Part shown: one piece after another, positions 17,470 through 25,735 of the stretch | How the letters are laid out: every line of letters begins with the position of its first letter | Position numbering within the stretch: position 1 is the first letter of the stretch | Assembly (NCBI RefSeq): GCF_030362795.1 | Contig: NZ_JAUCBM010000001.1 | Location: forward strand, 558,001 to 622,000 | Direction of reading: 5' to 3' | DNA from: Pseudochrobactrum kiredjianiae | GTDB taxonomy: Bacteria > Pseudomonadota > Alphaproteobacteria > Rhizobiales > Rhizobiaceae | DNA length: 64,000 bases | Translations under genes and position numbers: made by a program | The notes under the pieces: generated by a model | What the model was told of the DNA's origin: nothing | Seen by the model: only the letters and a program-made list of their open reading frames with translations | Database searches by the model: none

Positions 17470-17542
17470 TTTTGCAACATTGCAAAACTGCGATTATTGC
17501 TCATTGATGAGACAGGCATAATAACCAATAGCCATTGGCTAT
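17470..17542. promoter_or_regulatory. Two palindromes in the MATE promoter region
   Basis: A perfect 18-bp palindrome, TTTTGCAACATTGCAAAA (17470-17487), lies just after the terC terminator. A second inverted repeat, ATAGCC-ATT-GGCTAT (17528-17542), lies 28 bases before the MATE start codon. Both are of operator size. No regulator gene is adjacent, so one would have to act from elsewhere. Confidence 0.45.
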
Positions 17543-17569
17543 CGGTGGCAGCGGGAACGGAAAGCGGAT

Positions 17570-18985
17570 ATGACAGCAAGTGGACAGAACGGGAATAACG
17601 GACAGGCTGTTGCTGCCAGTGTAGATACTGTGAAGCCGCCTGTACTGCAGGGCCTGTGGCGCTCTTATATGCTGATTTTTCTGCCGATGTTGCTGTCCAA
17701 TGTGTTGCAGGCAGCATCCGGGACGCTGAATGGTGTGTTTGTCGGCCGGATGATGGGCGTCGATGCACTGGCGGCTATGTCCGCTTTTTCACCGGTGTTC
17801 TTTTTGTTCCTCGGGCTGATTATTGGTCTCGGTGCCGGTGCAACTGTGCTGATCGGTCAGGCATGGGGCGCGCGGGACATGGTCAAACTCCATGGCATTG
17901 CGGGGAGTGCGGTGGCTATGGTGATGACCGTTTCTATCACTGTGGCAATAATCGGCGGATTATTTGCTACACAGTTCATGGCATTCCTAGGCACGCCCGT
18001 GGCGGTGCTTGAAGAATCCTCTCATTATGCGCGTATCATGATGATGGGTATGCCGGTGATTTTTCTGCTATGGCTGATGAGCAATATGAGTCGTGGTGTG
18101 GGTGATGCGGTCAGTCCGCTCTGGGCTTTGGTGATCGCCACAGGTGTTGCCATGGTGCTGACACCAATATTTATTGAAGGCTGGCTGGGCTTTCCGCAGC
18201 TGGGTGTGATGAGTGCGGCTGTTTCAACAGTGATTGCTTCCGCTGTAGCTCTGATCTGGTTGATATGGTTTTGGAACCGTCGCAATCATCCGATGGCTTT
18301 TACGCGGCAATTTCTGGCGCTGGTGCGGTTTAACAGTACCTATTGTAAGACAATCCTGCGTGTTGGATTGCCGACAGCTTTGCAAATGCTGACAATCGCT
18401 TTTGCCGAAATCGTGCTGCTGGGGCTGGTCAACGGACATGGTACGCAAGCAACGGCTGCCTATGGTGCAATTGTGCAGACATTGGGCTGGGTGCAGTTTC
18501 CGGCTATTTCTATCGGTATCACGGCCTCTATTCTGGCGGCGCAGGCTGTCGGGGCAGGGCGCAATGAGCAGGTGCATAAGATTGTCATTGCCGGATTGCA
18601 GCTGAACTGGCTGGTCACGGGTTCCTGTGTCGCACTGGCTTATTTACTGTCCGGTTATATTACCAGTGCTTTCCTCACCGAACAGGCTGTGGCTGATCTG
18701 GCAGCGCATTTGCTGCATATCGTGCTTTGGACGATTGTGCTGTTTGGTATGAACATCGTGTTTATGAGTGCAATGCGGGCGAGCGGCGCGATTTATGCGC
18801 CGACTGCGCTGACGATGAGTGCCCTTGTGCTGGTGGAAATTCCCGCAGCTTACACCTTCAATCACTGGATCGGCATTGACGGTATCTGGTGGGCTTATTC
18901 ACTGACTTTCGTAACAATGTTGTGCCTGCAATCGGGCTATTATTATTTCATCTTCAGGAAGCGGAAAATTGTGAAACTGATTTAG
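17570..18985 (+). CDS. MATE-family multidrug/sodium antiporter
   Basis: A 471-residue inner-membrane exporter with twelve hydrophobic segments in two MatE halves. The first half starts at residue 30 (SYMLIFLPMLLSNVLQAASGTLNGVFVGRMMGVDALAAMSA), the second near 255. Family members expel cationic drugs or metabolites using a sodium or proton gradient. The start has a weak GGAAAGCGGA ribosome site. The gene stands alone between the terC terminator and a repeat element and has two palindromes in its promoter region, so it may be inducible. The natural substrate is unknown. Confidence 0.92.
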   Translation: MTASGQNGNNGQAVAASVDTVKPPVLQGLWRSYMLIFLPMLLSNVLQAASGTLNGVFVGRMMGVDALAAMSAFSPVFFLFLGLIIGLGAGATVLIGQAWGARDMVKLHGIAGSAVAMVMTVSITVAIIGGLFATQFMAFLGTPVAVLEESSHYARIMMMGMPVIFLLWLMSNMSRGVGDAVSPLWALVIATGVAMVLTPIFIEGWLGFPQLGVMSAAVSTVIASAVALIWLIWFWNRRNHPMAFTRQFLALVRFNSTYCKTILRVGLPTALQMLTIAFAEIVLLGLVNGHGTQATAAYGAIVQTLGWVQFPAISIGITASILAAQAVGAGRNEQVHKIVIAGLQLNWLVTGSCVALAYLLSGYITSAFLTEQAVADLAAHLLHIVLWTIVLFGMNIVFMSAMRASGAIYAPTALTMSALVLVEIPAAYTFNHWIGIDGIWWAYSLTFVTMLCLQSGYYYFIFRKRKIVKLI

Positions 18986-19088
18986 AGCGCCGTGTGCCAC
19001 ACTTGGCACTACACAAGGTCGCTCTAACATTTTAAAATGAGAGCATAATTTTACTTTAAACTGATCCAAGTTTAAGGAATTATGCTCT
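18984..19088 (+). repeat. 105-bp two-hairpin repeat, copy 1
   Basis: Two back-to-back stem-loops, each framed by AGAGC and GCTCT. The first contains GTGCCA/TGGCAC, the second CTTTAAACT/AGTTTAAGG. The copy at 35981-36085 is the reverse complement with only four differences in 105. This copy begins over the last two bases of the MATE stop codon and runs into the terminator at 19089. Confidence 0.93.
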
Positions 19089-19115
19089 AAAAAAGCCGGC
19101 AGTGCCGGCTTTTTT
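19089..19115. terminator. Bidirectional terminator between MATE and dppA-like genes
   Basis: AAAAAAGCCGGC (19089-19100), an AGT loop and the perfect complement (19104-19115). Both strands have a T run after the G+C core, so it serves both convergent genes. Confidence 0.92.
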
Positions 19116-19119
19116 GTTG

Positions 19120-19941
19120 TTATCTCACATTGGCTGCGAGGCCGGAGAGAACGCCCATCCAGCCGACAGCCTCAGCGACATTTTTGCAATCAAAGCTGAT
19201 TGTGGTGGCATCTGGACGTTTGGCACAAGGGATAATCGCCATCTGATCGGCGAGCAGCGGTGAATTCATGATGAATTCTGCATGTATGCGGCCGGTAAAC
19301 GGCTTCCAGACTTTGAGCTCGCTTTTACGTTCAACGGCCTTTTTCGCCCGATCATAGATCATTGTACGGGCATTTTGCACGGAAACCTGACGGGCTGCGC
19401 GGTTGCCGAGTGCAGTTTTAACCGTGGCAAATTCAGCTTGCGGGAAGAACGGACGGTTTTCCTGTTCAGTCTGATCGTCACCGCTGATCAAAGCCACCGG
19501 CACACCAAGCTCACCGGCATAGGCACCATAAAAGCCTGGCTCGCCAACAACCTGACCATTGAGTTTAATGGTGCGGAAAGCAAAGCCGTTGGTGGTATGA
19601 GCAAGCACGCCATATTGCGCGGCACTGGCATGGTGGCCGGTGAAGAACAACAGGTCAAAACTTTCATTCAGACCGGCAGCCATATTGAATTTTTTTGGGC
19701 GGCCAAGGATCAGCTCTGCCGCCGGATGCAGCATTTCCGGAATGATATTGACCATTGGTCCGTGAGAGTCATTGACCAGAATATACTCTGCTCCGCCTGC
19801 CAATGCGCCTTCGATAGCGGAATTGACTTCTTCTGTCATTAAGCGGCGTGCGCGTTCATATTCCGGATTGCCAGGCTGACCCTGCTGGGATGTTACAACG
19901 CCTGCAACACCTTCAATATCCGCACAAATATAGACTCTCAT
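19120..19941 (-). CDS. M55-family zinc D-aminopeptidase (DppA-like)
   Basis: Cytosolic metallopeptidase of 273 residues that removes N-terminal D-amino acids from short peptides. The N-terminal zinc motif is ADIEGVAGV (Asp 7 and Glu 9 region), and the further ligand segments NDSHG, FFTGHHA and GEPGFYGAYAGELGVPVALISGDD are all present. The start is fixed by GGAGGG 5 nt before the ATG; a longer in-frame start has no ribosome site. In Bacillus, dppA is the first gene of a dipeptide transport operon. Here it stands alone, although a peptide-type importer lies at 42-47 kb. Confidence 0.9.
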   Translation of the reverse strand: MRVYICADIEGVAGVVTSQQGQPGNPEYERARRLMTEEVNSAIEGALAGGAEYILVNDSHGPMVNIIPEMLHPAAELILGRPKKFNMAAGLNESFDLLFFTGHHASAAQYGVLAHTTNGFAFRTIKLNGQVVGEPGFYGAYAGELGVPVALISGDDQTEQENRPFFPQAEFATVKTALGNRAARQVSVQNARTMIYDRAKKAVERKSELKVWKPFTGRIHAEFIMNSPLLADQMAIIPCAKRPDATTISFDCKNVAEAVGWMGVLSGLAANVR

Positions 19942-19990
19942 ATTTTCCCTCCGGTAATCATGATTGATTCCGTGCGCTACCTTGACAAAA

Positions 19991-20023
19991 AAGCCCCGCA
20001 GCTTCAACCGAAGCGCGGGGCTT
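19991..20023 (-). terminator. Terminator of the small DUF1127-like gene
   Basis: AAGCCCCGC (19991-19999) and GCGGGGCTT (20015-20023) enclose a further GCTTC/GAAGC stem. On the minus strand it runs into TTTTTT, directly downstream of the gene at 20055. Confidence 0.88.
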
Positions 20024-20054
20024 AAAACTTTTAAAATCTTGTAGCTAAGGCAGA

Positions 20055-20210
20055 TTAGCTGAAGTCAGCAGGATTGATGCCAAGCGTACGCAAATCTCTT
20101 TCATGCGGGCGGCGGCGACCTTCAACGGCGGCGGCAGCGGAAGCGGCAGCGCCGAAAACTGCCAATGCGCGGGCGATGAAGTTACGGGAATGCTTTGTGC
20201 GTTCAGTCAT
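20055..20210 (-). CDS. Small basic protein, DUF1127-like
   Basis: A 51-residue protein, MTERTKHSRNFIARALAVFGAAAS and onwards, with an alanine-rich middle and the C-terminal stretch RRRPHERDLRTLGINPADFS. That tail (basic, then LRTLGI-P-D) resembles DUF1127 (YjiS-like) small proteins of Rhizobiales, some of which influence RNA turnover and phosphate or carbon metabolism. GGAG lies 8 nt upstream of the chosen ATG, and the gene has its own terminator. The family call is tentative because the usual N-terminal part of DUF1127 is not obvious. Confidence 0.7.
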   Translation of the reverse strand: MTERTKHSRNFIARALAVFGAAASAAAAVEGRRRPHERDLRTLGINPADFS

Positions 20211-20344
20211 CTTGCTTCTCCGTGTTTGGGGCTTCGTCTTTTGCAAAGCCGTAATCTGATGTTTTAAAGATGGGCTCGGAGAAGCACTTTCACAACTGCT
20301 GTAAAGGCAGAGCTGCCATGCATGAATCGCATGGCCAGCTACAA

Positions 20345-20377
20345 TAAAAAACCCGCCGTGTTAAGCGGCGGGTTTTT
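20345..20377 (-). terminator. Terminator of the tctCBA operon
   Basis: CCCGCCG (20352-20358) pairs with CGGCGGG (20366-20372), flanked by A and T runs. Read on the minus strand it ends in TTTTTT just after tctA. Confidence 0.9.
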
Positions 20378-20398
20378 ATATAGATCATGCGGGCGTGA

Positions 20399-21916
20399 TT
20401 AGTCTTCGTTTGCCGCAAGTTGTGAGAGTACCTGTCCACGGCCACGGGCACGCATAATCAGCGGTACAATTAGAGCCAGCGCTGCAATGGTGAGCAGAAC
20501 AGCGGCAATCGGTGAGGTAAACAGCACTGTTACATCGCCCTGACTGATCGACAAAGCACGGCGCAACTGTTGTTCTGCCAAGGGGCCGAGGATCAAGCCG
20601 ACAACCGCAGGGGCGATCGGATAACCGTAAATGCGCATACCATAACCCATCAGACCGAAGGCCAGCAGCATGCCGAGTTCAAACACAGACGGGTTCGCGC
20701 CGATGGTGCCAAGGGTGGCGAACATCAGAATACCGGCATAGAGCCACGGCTTCGGAATGCTCAACAGTTTCACCCACAGGCCGATCAGCGGCAGGTTGAG
20801 CACCAGCAACATGAAATTAGCGATGAGCAGACTGGCAATCAGACCCCAGACCAGCTGCGGATTGGTAGCAAACAGTAATGGGCCCGGTTGCAGACCATAT
20901 TGCTGGAAACCGGCCAGCATGATTGCCGCAGTGGCTGTTGTCGGCAGACCGAGCGTCAGCAATGGCACAAGCGTACCGGCCGCCGAGGCATTATTGGCCG
21001 CTTCAGGCCCTGCAACACCTTCAATCGCGCCATGACCGAATTCTTCCGGATGTTTGGTGAGTTTGCGCTCCGCTGCATAGGACAGGAATGTGCCGATTTC
21101 CGCGCCACCGGCAGGCATGGCACCAATCGGAAAGCCGATAAAAGTCCCGCGCAGCCAAGGTTTCCATGAGCGCGCCCAGTCAGAAGCGGACATCCACAGT
21201 GAGCCTTTTACCGCTTCGACTTTATCCGGTGCCCGCGCGCCTTGCGCGGCGATATAAAGCGTTTCGCCAATCGCAAACATGGCAACGGCAAGAGTTGTCA
21301 CTTCAATACCGTCCAGCAGATCAGGCACACCAAAGGACAGGCGTGCCTGACCGGTAAGCTGGTCAATACCGATGGTTGCAAGCGCAAGGCCGATAAACAG
21401 CGAGGTTAGCCCCCGCAAAGCACTGTCACCAAAAGCAGAGGAGACCGTGACGAAAGCCAGCACCATCAGCGCAAAATACTCGCGGGGGCCAAAAACCAGT
21501 GCGAGTTTGACGATGTAAGGCGCGATAAAAGCGAGGCCGATGGTGGCGATCAGACCGGCAACAAAAGAACCGATGGCGGCCGTGGCCAATGCAGGGCCAC
21601 CGCGACCTTTGCGTGCCATTTTGTTACCTTCCAGAGCGGTAACAATCGAGGCACTTTCACCCGGTGTATTTAGCAGGATGGAGGTGGTGGAGCCGCCATA
21701 CATGCCGCCGTAGTAAATACCGGCAAACATAATCAGAGAGCCTGCTGCATCAAGCTGATAGGTCACAGGCAGCAGCAGGGCAACTGTGAGCGCAGGGCCG
21801 ATGCCCGGAAGTACGCCGACAGCAGTGCCGAGTGTTACGCCGATCAGTGCGTAAAGCAGGTTCATCGGTTGCATCGCAACCCCAACGCCCTGCATCAGAA
21901 AATCAAATGTAGACAT
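20399..21916 (-). CDS. tctA: Tripartite tricarboxylate transporter, large permease TctA
   Basis: Inner-membrane permease of 505 residues with about twelve hydrophobic segments. TctA hallmarks are near the N-terminus ([41 protein letters not shown]), with a second glycine-proline segment at [23 protein letters not shown] and [13 protein letters not shown]. With TctB and TctC it imports tri- or dicarboxylates such as citrate, driven by an ion gradient. Last gene of tctC-tctB-tctA, 87 bases after tctB. Confidence 0.95.
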   Translation of the reverse strand: MSTFDFLMQGVGVAMQPMNLLYALIGVTLGTAVGVLPGIGPALTVALLLPVTYQLDAAGSLIMFAGIYYGGMYGGSTTSILLNTPGESASIVTALEGNKMARKGRGGPALATAAIGSFVAGLIATIGLAFIAPYIVKLALVFGPREYFALMVLAFVTVSSAFGDSALRGLTSLFIGLALATIGIDQLTGQARLSFGVPDLLDGIEVTTLAVAMFAIGETLYIAAQGARAPDKVEAVKGSLWMSASDWARSWKPWLRGTFIGFPIGAMPAGGAEIGTFLSYAAERKLTKHPEEFGHGAIEGVAGPEAANNASAAGTLVPLLTLGLPTTATAAIMLAGFQQYGLQPGPLLFATNPQLVWGLIASLLIANFMLLVLNLPLIGLWVKLLSIPKPWLYAGILMFATLGTIGANPSVFELGMLLAFGLMGYGMRIYGYPIAPAVVGLILGPLAEQQLRRALSISQGDVTVLFTSPIAAVLLTIAALALIVPLIMRARGRGQVLSQLAANED

Positions 21917-22003
21917 TTAAGCATTTCCCACTTTTGTCTCAGAGCTTCTCAAAGCCGCAGGCGTCATGGTAAGGCGCGGCGTTGAGGAGACAGTCTGCGG
22001 ATT

Positions 22004-22489
22004 TCAGAAGAACAACCGCTCTAAAGGGCCCGCAGGCAGCGATAATTGCAGCAATTTGGCAAAAATCAGCCAGATCACATAGCAGGCAGCAATGCCGACA
22101 GGGATTGAGAACCACAATTTACGTTTGCCGAAACCATAGGCTGTCAGGGCAAACATGATGCCTGTGGCGATGGAAAAACCTGCGATATTGAGCAGCAGCA
22201 TTTGCGCGGTCAGACCGCCGACAATCCAGAGAACCGGCTTGACTTCCTGCGGCTCGCGCTCAGGAAAATCATTGCGAAAAGCTGCAATAATTGTCCAGAC
22301 TGCCAGTCCCGCGAGAGCAAAGGCAATGGCTTTGGGAACCGTTGCAGGACCAACTTGTGAATAGCCGGCAGACTCAGAAAGACGGGTCATGTCCCAGAAC
22401 ATAATGCCGGAAACAACGAGCAGGATGGCGGCGATACAAAGCGCCGCCCGATCGGGGCGACGCTCTGTTGCTGATTTCAGCGTACTCAT
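22004..22489 (-). CDS. tctB: Tripartite tricarboxylate transporter, small permease TctB
   Basis: A 161-residue membrane protein with four hydrophobic segments (about 17-32, 49-66, 84-120 and 125-145), the usual TctB size and topology. Sequence is weakly conserved in this family, so position matters: its ATG overlaps the tctC stop by four bases, and tctA follows. It helps the large permease in carboxylate uptake. Confidence 0.9.
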   Translation of the reverse strand: MSTLKSATERRPDRAALCIAAILLVVSGIMFWDMTRLSESAGYSQVGPATVPKAIAFALAGLAVWTIIAAFRNDFPEREPQEVKPVLWIVGGLTAQMLLLNIAGFSIATGIMFALTAYGFGKRKLWFSIPVGIAACYVIWLIFAKLLQLSLPAGPLERLFF

Positions 22490-23430
22490 TGAACCAGACC
22501 GATATCTTTCAGAACACCTTCGGTCGCCTCAATATCCTTGTCGAGCTGTGCATCAAATGCATCGCCTGCCAGATAGGTGTCGGCCCAGCCTTTGGTTTTC
22601 AGCGTGTCCTGCCATGTTTTGGATTTGGCCAGTTTTTCAATATCGGCATTGATCGCGGCTTTCTGCTCAGCGGAAATGCCAGGTGCAGCTGCCAGCATGC
22701 GCCAGTTTTCAACCACAACATCAAGGCCGGATTCTTTCAGTGTCGGCGCATCAATACCTTCAAGGCGCTCGGCGCTGGAAATTGCAAGCAGACGCAATGT
22801 GCCGGATTTAACCTGCGATTCAAATTCACCATAGCCGGAAATACCGGCAGAAACCTGACTGCCAAGGATAGCGGCCAGTGCTTCACCACCGCCGGAATAG
22901 GCGATGTAGTTGATTTTCTTAGGATCAACGCCCGCAGCCTTGGCAATCAGACCAACCGCAATATGGTCAGTCCCACCGGCCGAGCCGCCGCCCCATGAAA
23001 CAGCACCCGGATCTTTTTTGAGCGCTTCAACCAGATCGCCGATGTTTTGGAAAGGGGATGAAGCAGGCACAACAATGGCTTCATATTCGCCGGTCAGACG
23101 AGCAATCGGGGTAACATCTTTCAGCGTTACCGGTGATTTATTGGTAAGAATAGCACCGACCATCACATAGCCGCCGACGATCAGGGCATCGCCTTTGCCT
23201 TTTTGCTGACTGGCAAATTGTGCAAGGCCGATTGTACCACCGGCACCTGGTACGTTCTGTACCTGTACTTTACCGGAAATGCCTTCCTGCTGCAGAACAG
23301 TCTGCAGGGAACGGGCTGTCTGATCCCAGCCTCCGCCCGGATTGGCCGGTGCGATAATGGTGTAATCTGCTGCATAGGCAGGCAGTGCTAATGCGCTTGC
23401 AAAAAGGGAAGCGAGTAAAAATTTTTTCAC
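22486..23430 (-). CDS. tctC: Tripartite tricarboxylate transporter, periplasmic binding protein TctC
   Basis: A Bug-family solute-binding protein of 314 residues. Signal peptide is MKKFLLASLFASALALPAYA. The family motif TIIAPANPGGGWDQTARSLQ and the VQNVPGAGGTIGLAQF stretch follow, with a Bug-type ligand loop. It captures the carboxylate in the periplasm and passes it to TctAB. Starts with GTG, 7 nt after GGAGGA. It is the first gene of the operon, whose promoter region faces the tctDE side. Confidence 0.94.
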   Translation of the reverse strand: MKKFLLASLFASALALPAYAADYTIIAPANPGGGWDQTARSLQTVLQQEGISGKVQVQNVPGAGGTIGLAQFASQQKGKGDALIVGGYVMVGAILTNKSPVTLKDVTPIARLTGEYEAIVVPASSPFQNIGDLVEALKKDPGAVSWGGGSAGGTDHIAVGLIAKAAGVDPKKINYIAYSGGGEALAAILGSQVSAGISGYGEFESQVKSGTLRLLAISSAERLEGIDAPTLKESGLDVVVENWRMLAAAPGISAEQKAAINADIEKLAKSKTWQDTLKTKGWADTYLAGDAFDAQLDKDIEATEGVLKDIGLVQ

Positions 23431-23538
23431 GTCTGATCCTCCGGATGCTGCGTTTCAACGCAGGCTGTGCTTTTAAAATAAACGCACGGGAAGGATCAGG
23501 CACTGTGGCCCCCGACCATATGACAGTATTCCTCCCCG

Positions 23539-23573
23539 GCACTGTTGTGAGCCGCCTCCACGGACAACAGTGC
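23539..23573 (-). promoter_or_regulatory. Inverted repeat in the tctC upstream region
   Basis: GCACTGTTGT (23539-23548) and ACAACAGTGC (23564-23573) are perfect 10-bp arms separated by 15 bases, about 110 bases before tctC. It could be an operator (TctD is the obvious candidate) or an RNA hairpin in the tct leader. Confidence 0.45.
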
Positions 23574-23670
23574 TTCCAATCGATCATATGAAGCTGACGC
23601 CAACCTGACATGATATGCAGATTGTTTGCTGCGTCTCGCGTGTTCACAGAATTATAGCCGGAGAGAGGGA

Positions 23671-24747
23671 TTACTGCTGCCGCAGGACATTATTCCATTT
23701 TTCAATCAGACGGCTACGCTTGACCTGATCGAGATAGACCATCAGCCCTGGGCTGACCGGCACCGGTTTCAGCTTACTGCCGTAGATTTCCTGCATCGTC
23801 AGAGCAGTATTCTCACCGGCAACTTCAGGGCTGACCGCCGGAATTTGCAGCTGGCGGGCGAGAATGGTCTGGCCTTCTTTCGACATGAAAAATTCAAGAT
23901 AGCGCCAGCCAAGTTCCGGTGAGGCGGCAGCCTCCGGCACCAGACCGATACGGGACATCACCACCGTATAATCTTTGGGCAGAATAATGCCGACATCCGG
24001 ATTGCGGGATGCCCAGTCGGCGGCATAAGAACCGAGAATATTATAACCGAGGACAAAGCGCCCGTCAGCTACACGCTCTAAAATGGCCTGACTGGTGGAA
24101 TAAAGTTTGACACCGGCGGCACCCATCGCGCGAATGACTGTCCAGATATCGTCAAACTGCTCCTGATCGCGTGCCATAAAGAGAAAGCCCACGCCGGAGC
24201 GTTCAATATCATAGGTGCCGATACGGCCAAAGACCGCTTCTCCCTGTTCTTTGAGATAGGCGATAAATTCTGCACGGGTTGACGGTGGTTTGCGGGTTTT
24301 AAAATCCGGTTTGTGATAAACGAAAACGGCCGGCTCGAAAGTCAAAGCATAGGCTGTATTGCGCCAGTTCGCCCAAGCCGGCCAACGTTCGCTCATTGGT
24401 AAAATACCGGATTGTGCATAGCCGTCATTGGTGAGTTTGACCTGCAAGTCCATTGCCGAGGAGAAAGCAAAGTCGGCGGTTTTCAGCCCGTCATCCGTTT
24501 CACGCACGATACGCTCATAAATCTCGGTGGTGAGCATATCCTCATAACGCACAGTGATGTCTGGGTTTTCTTTTTGAAAGCCTTCAATCATCGGGCGGGC
24601 AAGCGGCTCGTCTAGCGATGAGTAAACAACCAGTATCTGTGCATTTTTATTGCCGTTGAGAGCGGGAAATAAGACAGGGGCGGTCTGTGCAGGGATGCTC
24701 CCCAGCACAAGTACACCGAAAATAATACTCAGCCACAAACGGCGCAC
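23671..24747 (-). CDS. Periplasmic ABC-type/PgtC-like binding protein linked to TctDE
   Basis: A 358-residue extracytoplasmic binding protein. A signal peptide (RRLWLSIIFGVLVLGSIPAQTA) leads into a two-lobed SBP_bac family 1/6 fold (ILVVYSSLDEPLARPMIEGFQKENPDITVRYED; later FLMARDQEQFDDIWTVIRAMGAAGVKL). Starts with GTG, 7 nt after GAGGAGG. No ABC permease or ATPase is next to it. It is divergent from tctD-tctE and resembles PgtC-type proteins that present a ligand to a sensor kinase, as in Salmonella phosphoglycerate sensing. A sensory rather than transport role is inference. Confidence 0.82.
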   Translation of the reverse strand: MRRLWLSIIFGVLVLGSIPAQTAPVLFPALNGNKNAQILVVYSSLDEPLARPMIEGFQKENPDITVRYEDMLTTEIYERIVRETDDGLKTADFAFSSAMDLQVKLTNDGYAQSGILPMSERWPAWANWRNTAYALTFEPAVFVYHKPDFKTRKPPSTRAEFIAYLKEQGEAVFGRIGTYDIERSGVGFLFMARDQEQFDDIWTVIRAMGAAGVKLYSTSQAILERVADGRFVLGYNILGSYAADWASRNPDVGIILPKDYTVVMSRIGLVPEAAASPELGWRYLEFFMSKEGQTILARQLQIPAVSPEVAGENTALTMQEIYGSKLKPVPVSPGLMVYLDQVKRSRLIEKWNNVLRQQ

Positions 24748-24797
24748 ACTCTGTCCTCCTCAGAACTACAGCGTCAATGCAATGTGCCATAATCTTA

Positions 24798-24836
24798 AAC
24801 CAAAACTCTGTGAGTATGACTCATGGGGTTTTGGTT
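24798..24836. promoter_or_regulatory. 39-bp nested dyad between the binding protein and tctD
   Basis: Outer arms AACCAAAAC (24798-24806) and GTTTTGGTT (24828-24836) and inner arms TGAGT (24811-24815) and ACTCA (24819-24823) share the same centre at 24817. This lies in the 265-bp divergent promoter region and is the best candidate for the TctD binding site. A hairpin in the leader of the minus-strand gene is the alternative. Confidence 0.55.
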
Positions 24837-25012
24837 AAGCCCGAGTGGCGATTGAACTTCTTCAAGGCGTGATGCGTTAGCATCTTAGCGTCTTGGTGTT
24901 ATGTGCTATTAATTTGCTTGCATGGCACTGACATTGCTGCGGTAATCATTATATGTTGCTCGCAAGAGAAACAATACGGGCTGCGATATACTGGCGGGGA
25001 GAGGCTGACTGC

Positions 25013-25735
25013 GTGCGGATTTTGCTGGTTGAAGACAACAAGGCACTATCAGAAGGGCTTGGTGCTTTGCTGCGTGGTAGCGGTTATGCTGTTGATATTG
25101 TTGAGGATGGAGCATCAGCCCATGCCGCAGCAGCGACGGAGACTTTTGATCTGGTGATCCTTGATCTCAATTTGCCGGAAATGGACGGTCTGGATGTTTT
25201 GCGCGCGATGCGGGCGCGGCATAATCAGGCAGCCGTGCTTATTCTGACAGCGCGCGGGACAGCGGAGGAGCGGGTGCGCGGGCTGGATCTCGGTGCTGAT
25301 GATTACATGATTAAGCCCTTTGATATCAGTGAGTTTGAAGCACGGGTGCGGGTTTTATTGCGCAGACAAGCGGGATTGCGTCATGCGCTGGTACATTTTG
25401 GGTCTGTAACACTGGATCTGAACACACGTACATTCAGCGCAGGCGGACAGCCGATTGAAATACCGGCACGTGAGCTTGGTTTGCTGGAATTATTGTTTGT
25501 GCGTGGCGGCAAAGTGGTGGCGAAAGAAGCAATTGTGCAATCGCTCAGCGGTTTTGACCATGATTTGAGCTCCAATGCGATTGAGCAATATGTCAGCCGT
25601 TTGCGTAAACGGCTTGCACCCTTCGCTTTGACGGTGCGAACCGCGCGCGGCCTTGGTTATTATCTTGATCGCCTGACTGCAGCGCAGCCGGTTCTGCCTG
25701 ACGATATGCCGATACTCTCTGCGGACAGAGAATGA
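25013..25735 (+). CDS. tctD: Response regulator TctD, OmpR family
   Basis: A 240-residue two-component regulator. The receiver domain (1-118) has acidic pocket EDN, phospho-acceptor Asp near 50 in LVILDLNLPEMDG, Thr in ILTARG and Lys in MIKPFD. The winged-helix OmpR/PhoB domain follows (about 128-225). The GTG start is chosen because GGGGAGAGG precedes it by 8 nt and the protein then begins MRILLVEDN; the longer frame adds a non-conserved tail. It is expected to activate tctCBA when phosphorylated by TctE, whose start overlaps its stop by four bases. Confidence 0.92.
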   Translation: MRILLVEDNKALSEGLGALLRGSGYAVDIVEDGASAHAAAATETFDLVILDLNLPEMDGLDVLRAMRARHNQAAVLILTARGTAEERVRGLDLGADDYMIKPFDISEFEARVRVLLRRQAGLRHALVHFGSVTLDLNTRTFSAGGQPIEIPARELGLLELLFVRGGKVVAKEAIVQSLSGFDHDLSSNAIEQYVSRLRKRLAPFALTVRTARGLGYYLDRLTAAQPVLPDDMPILSADRE

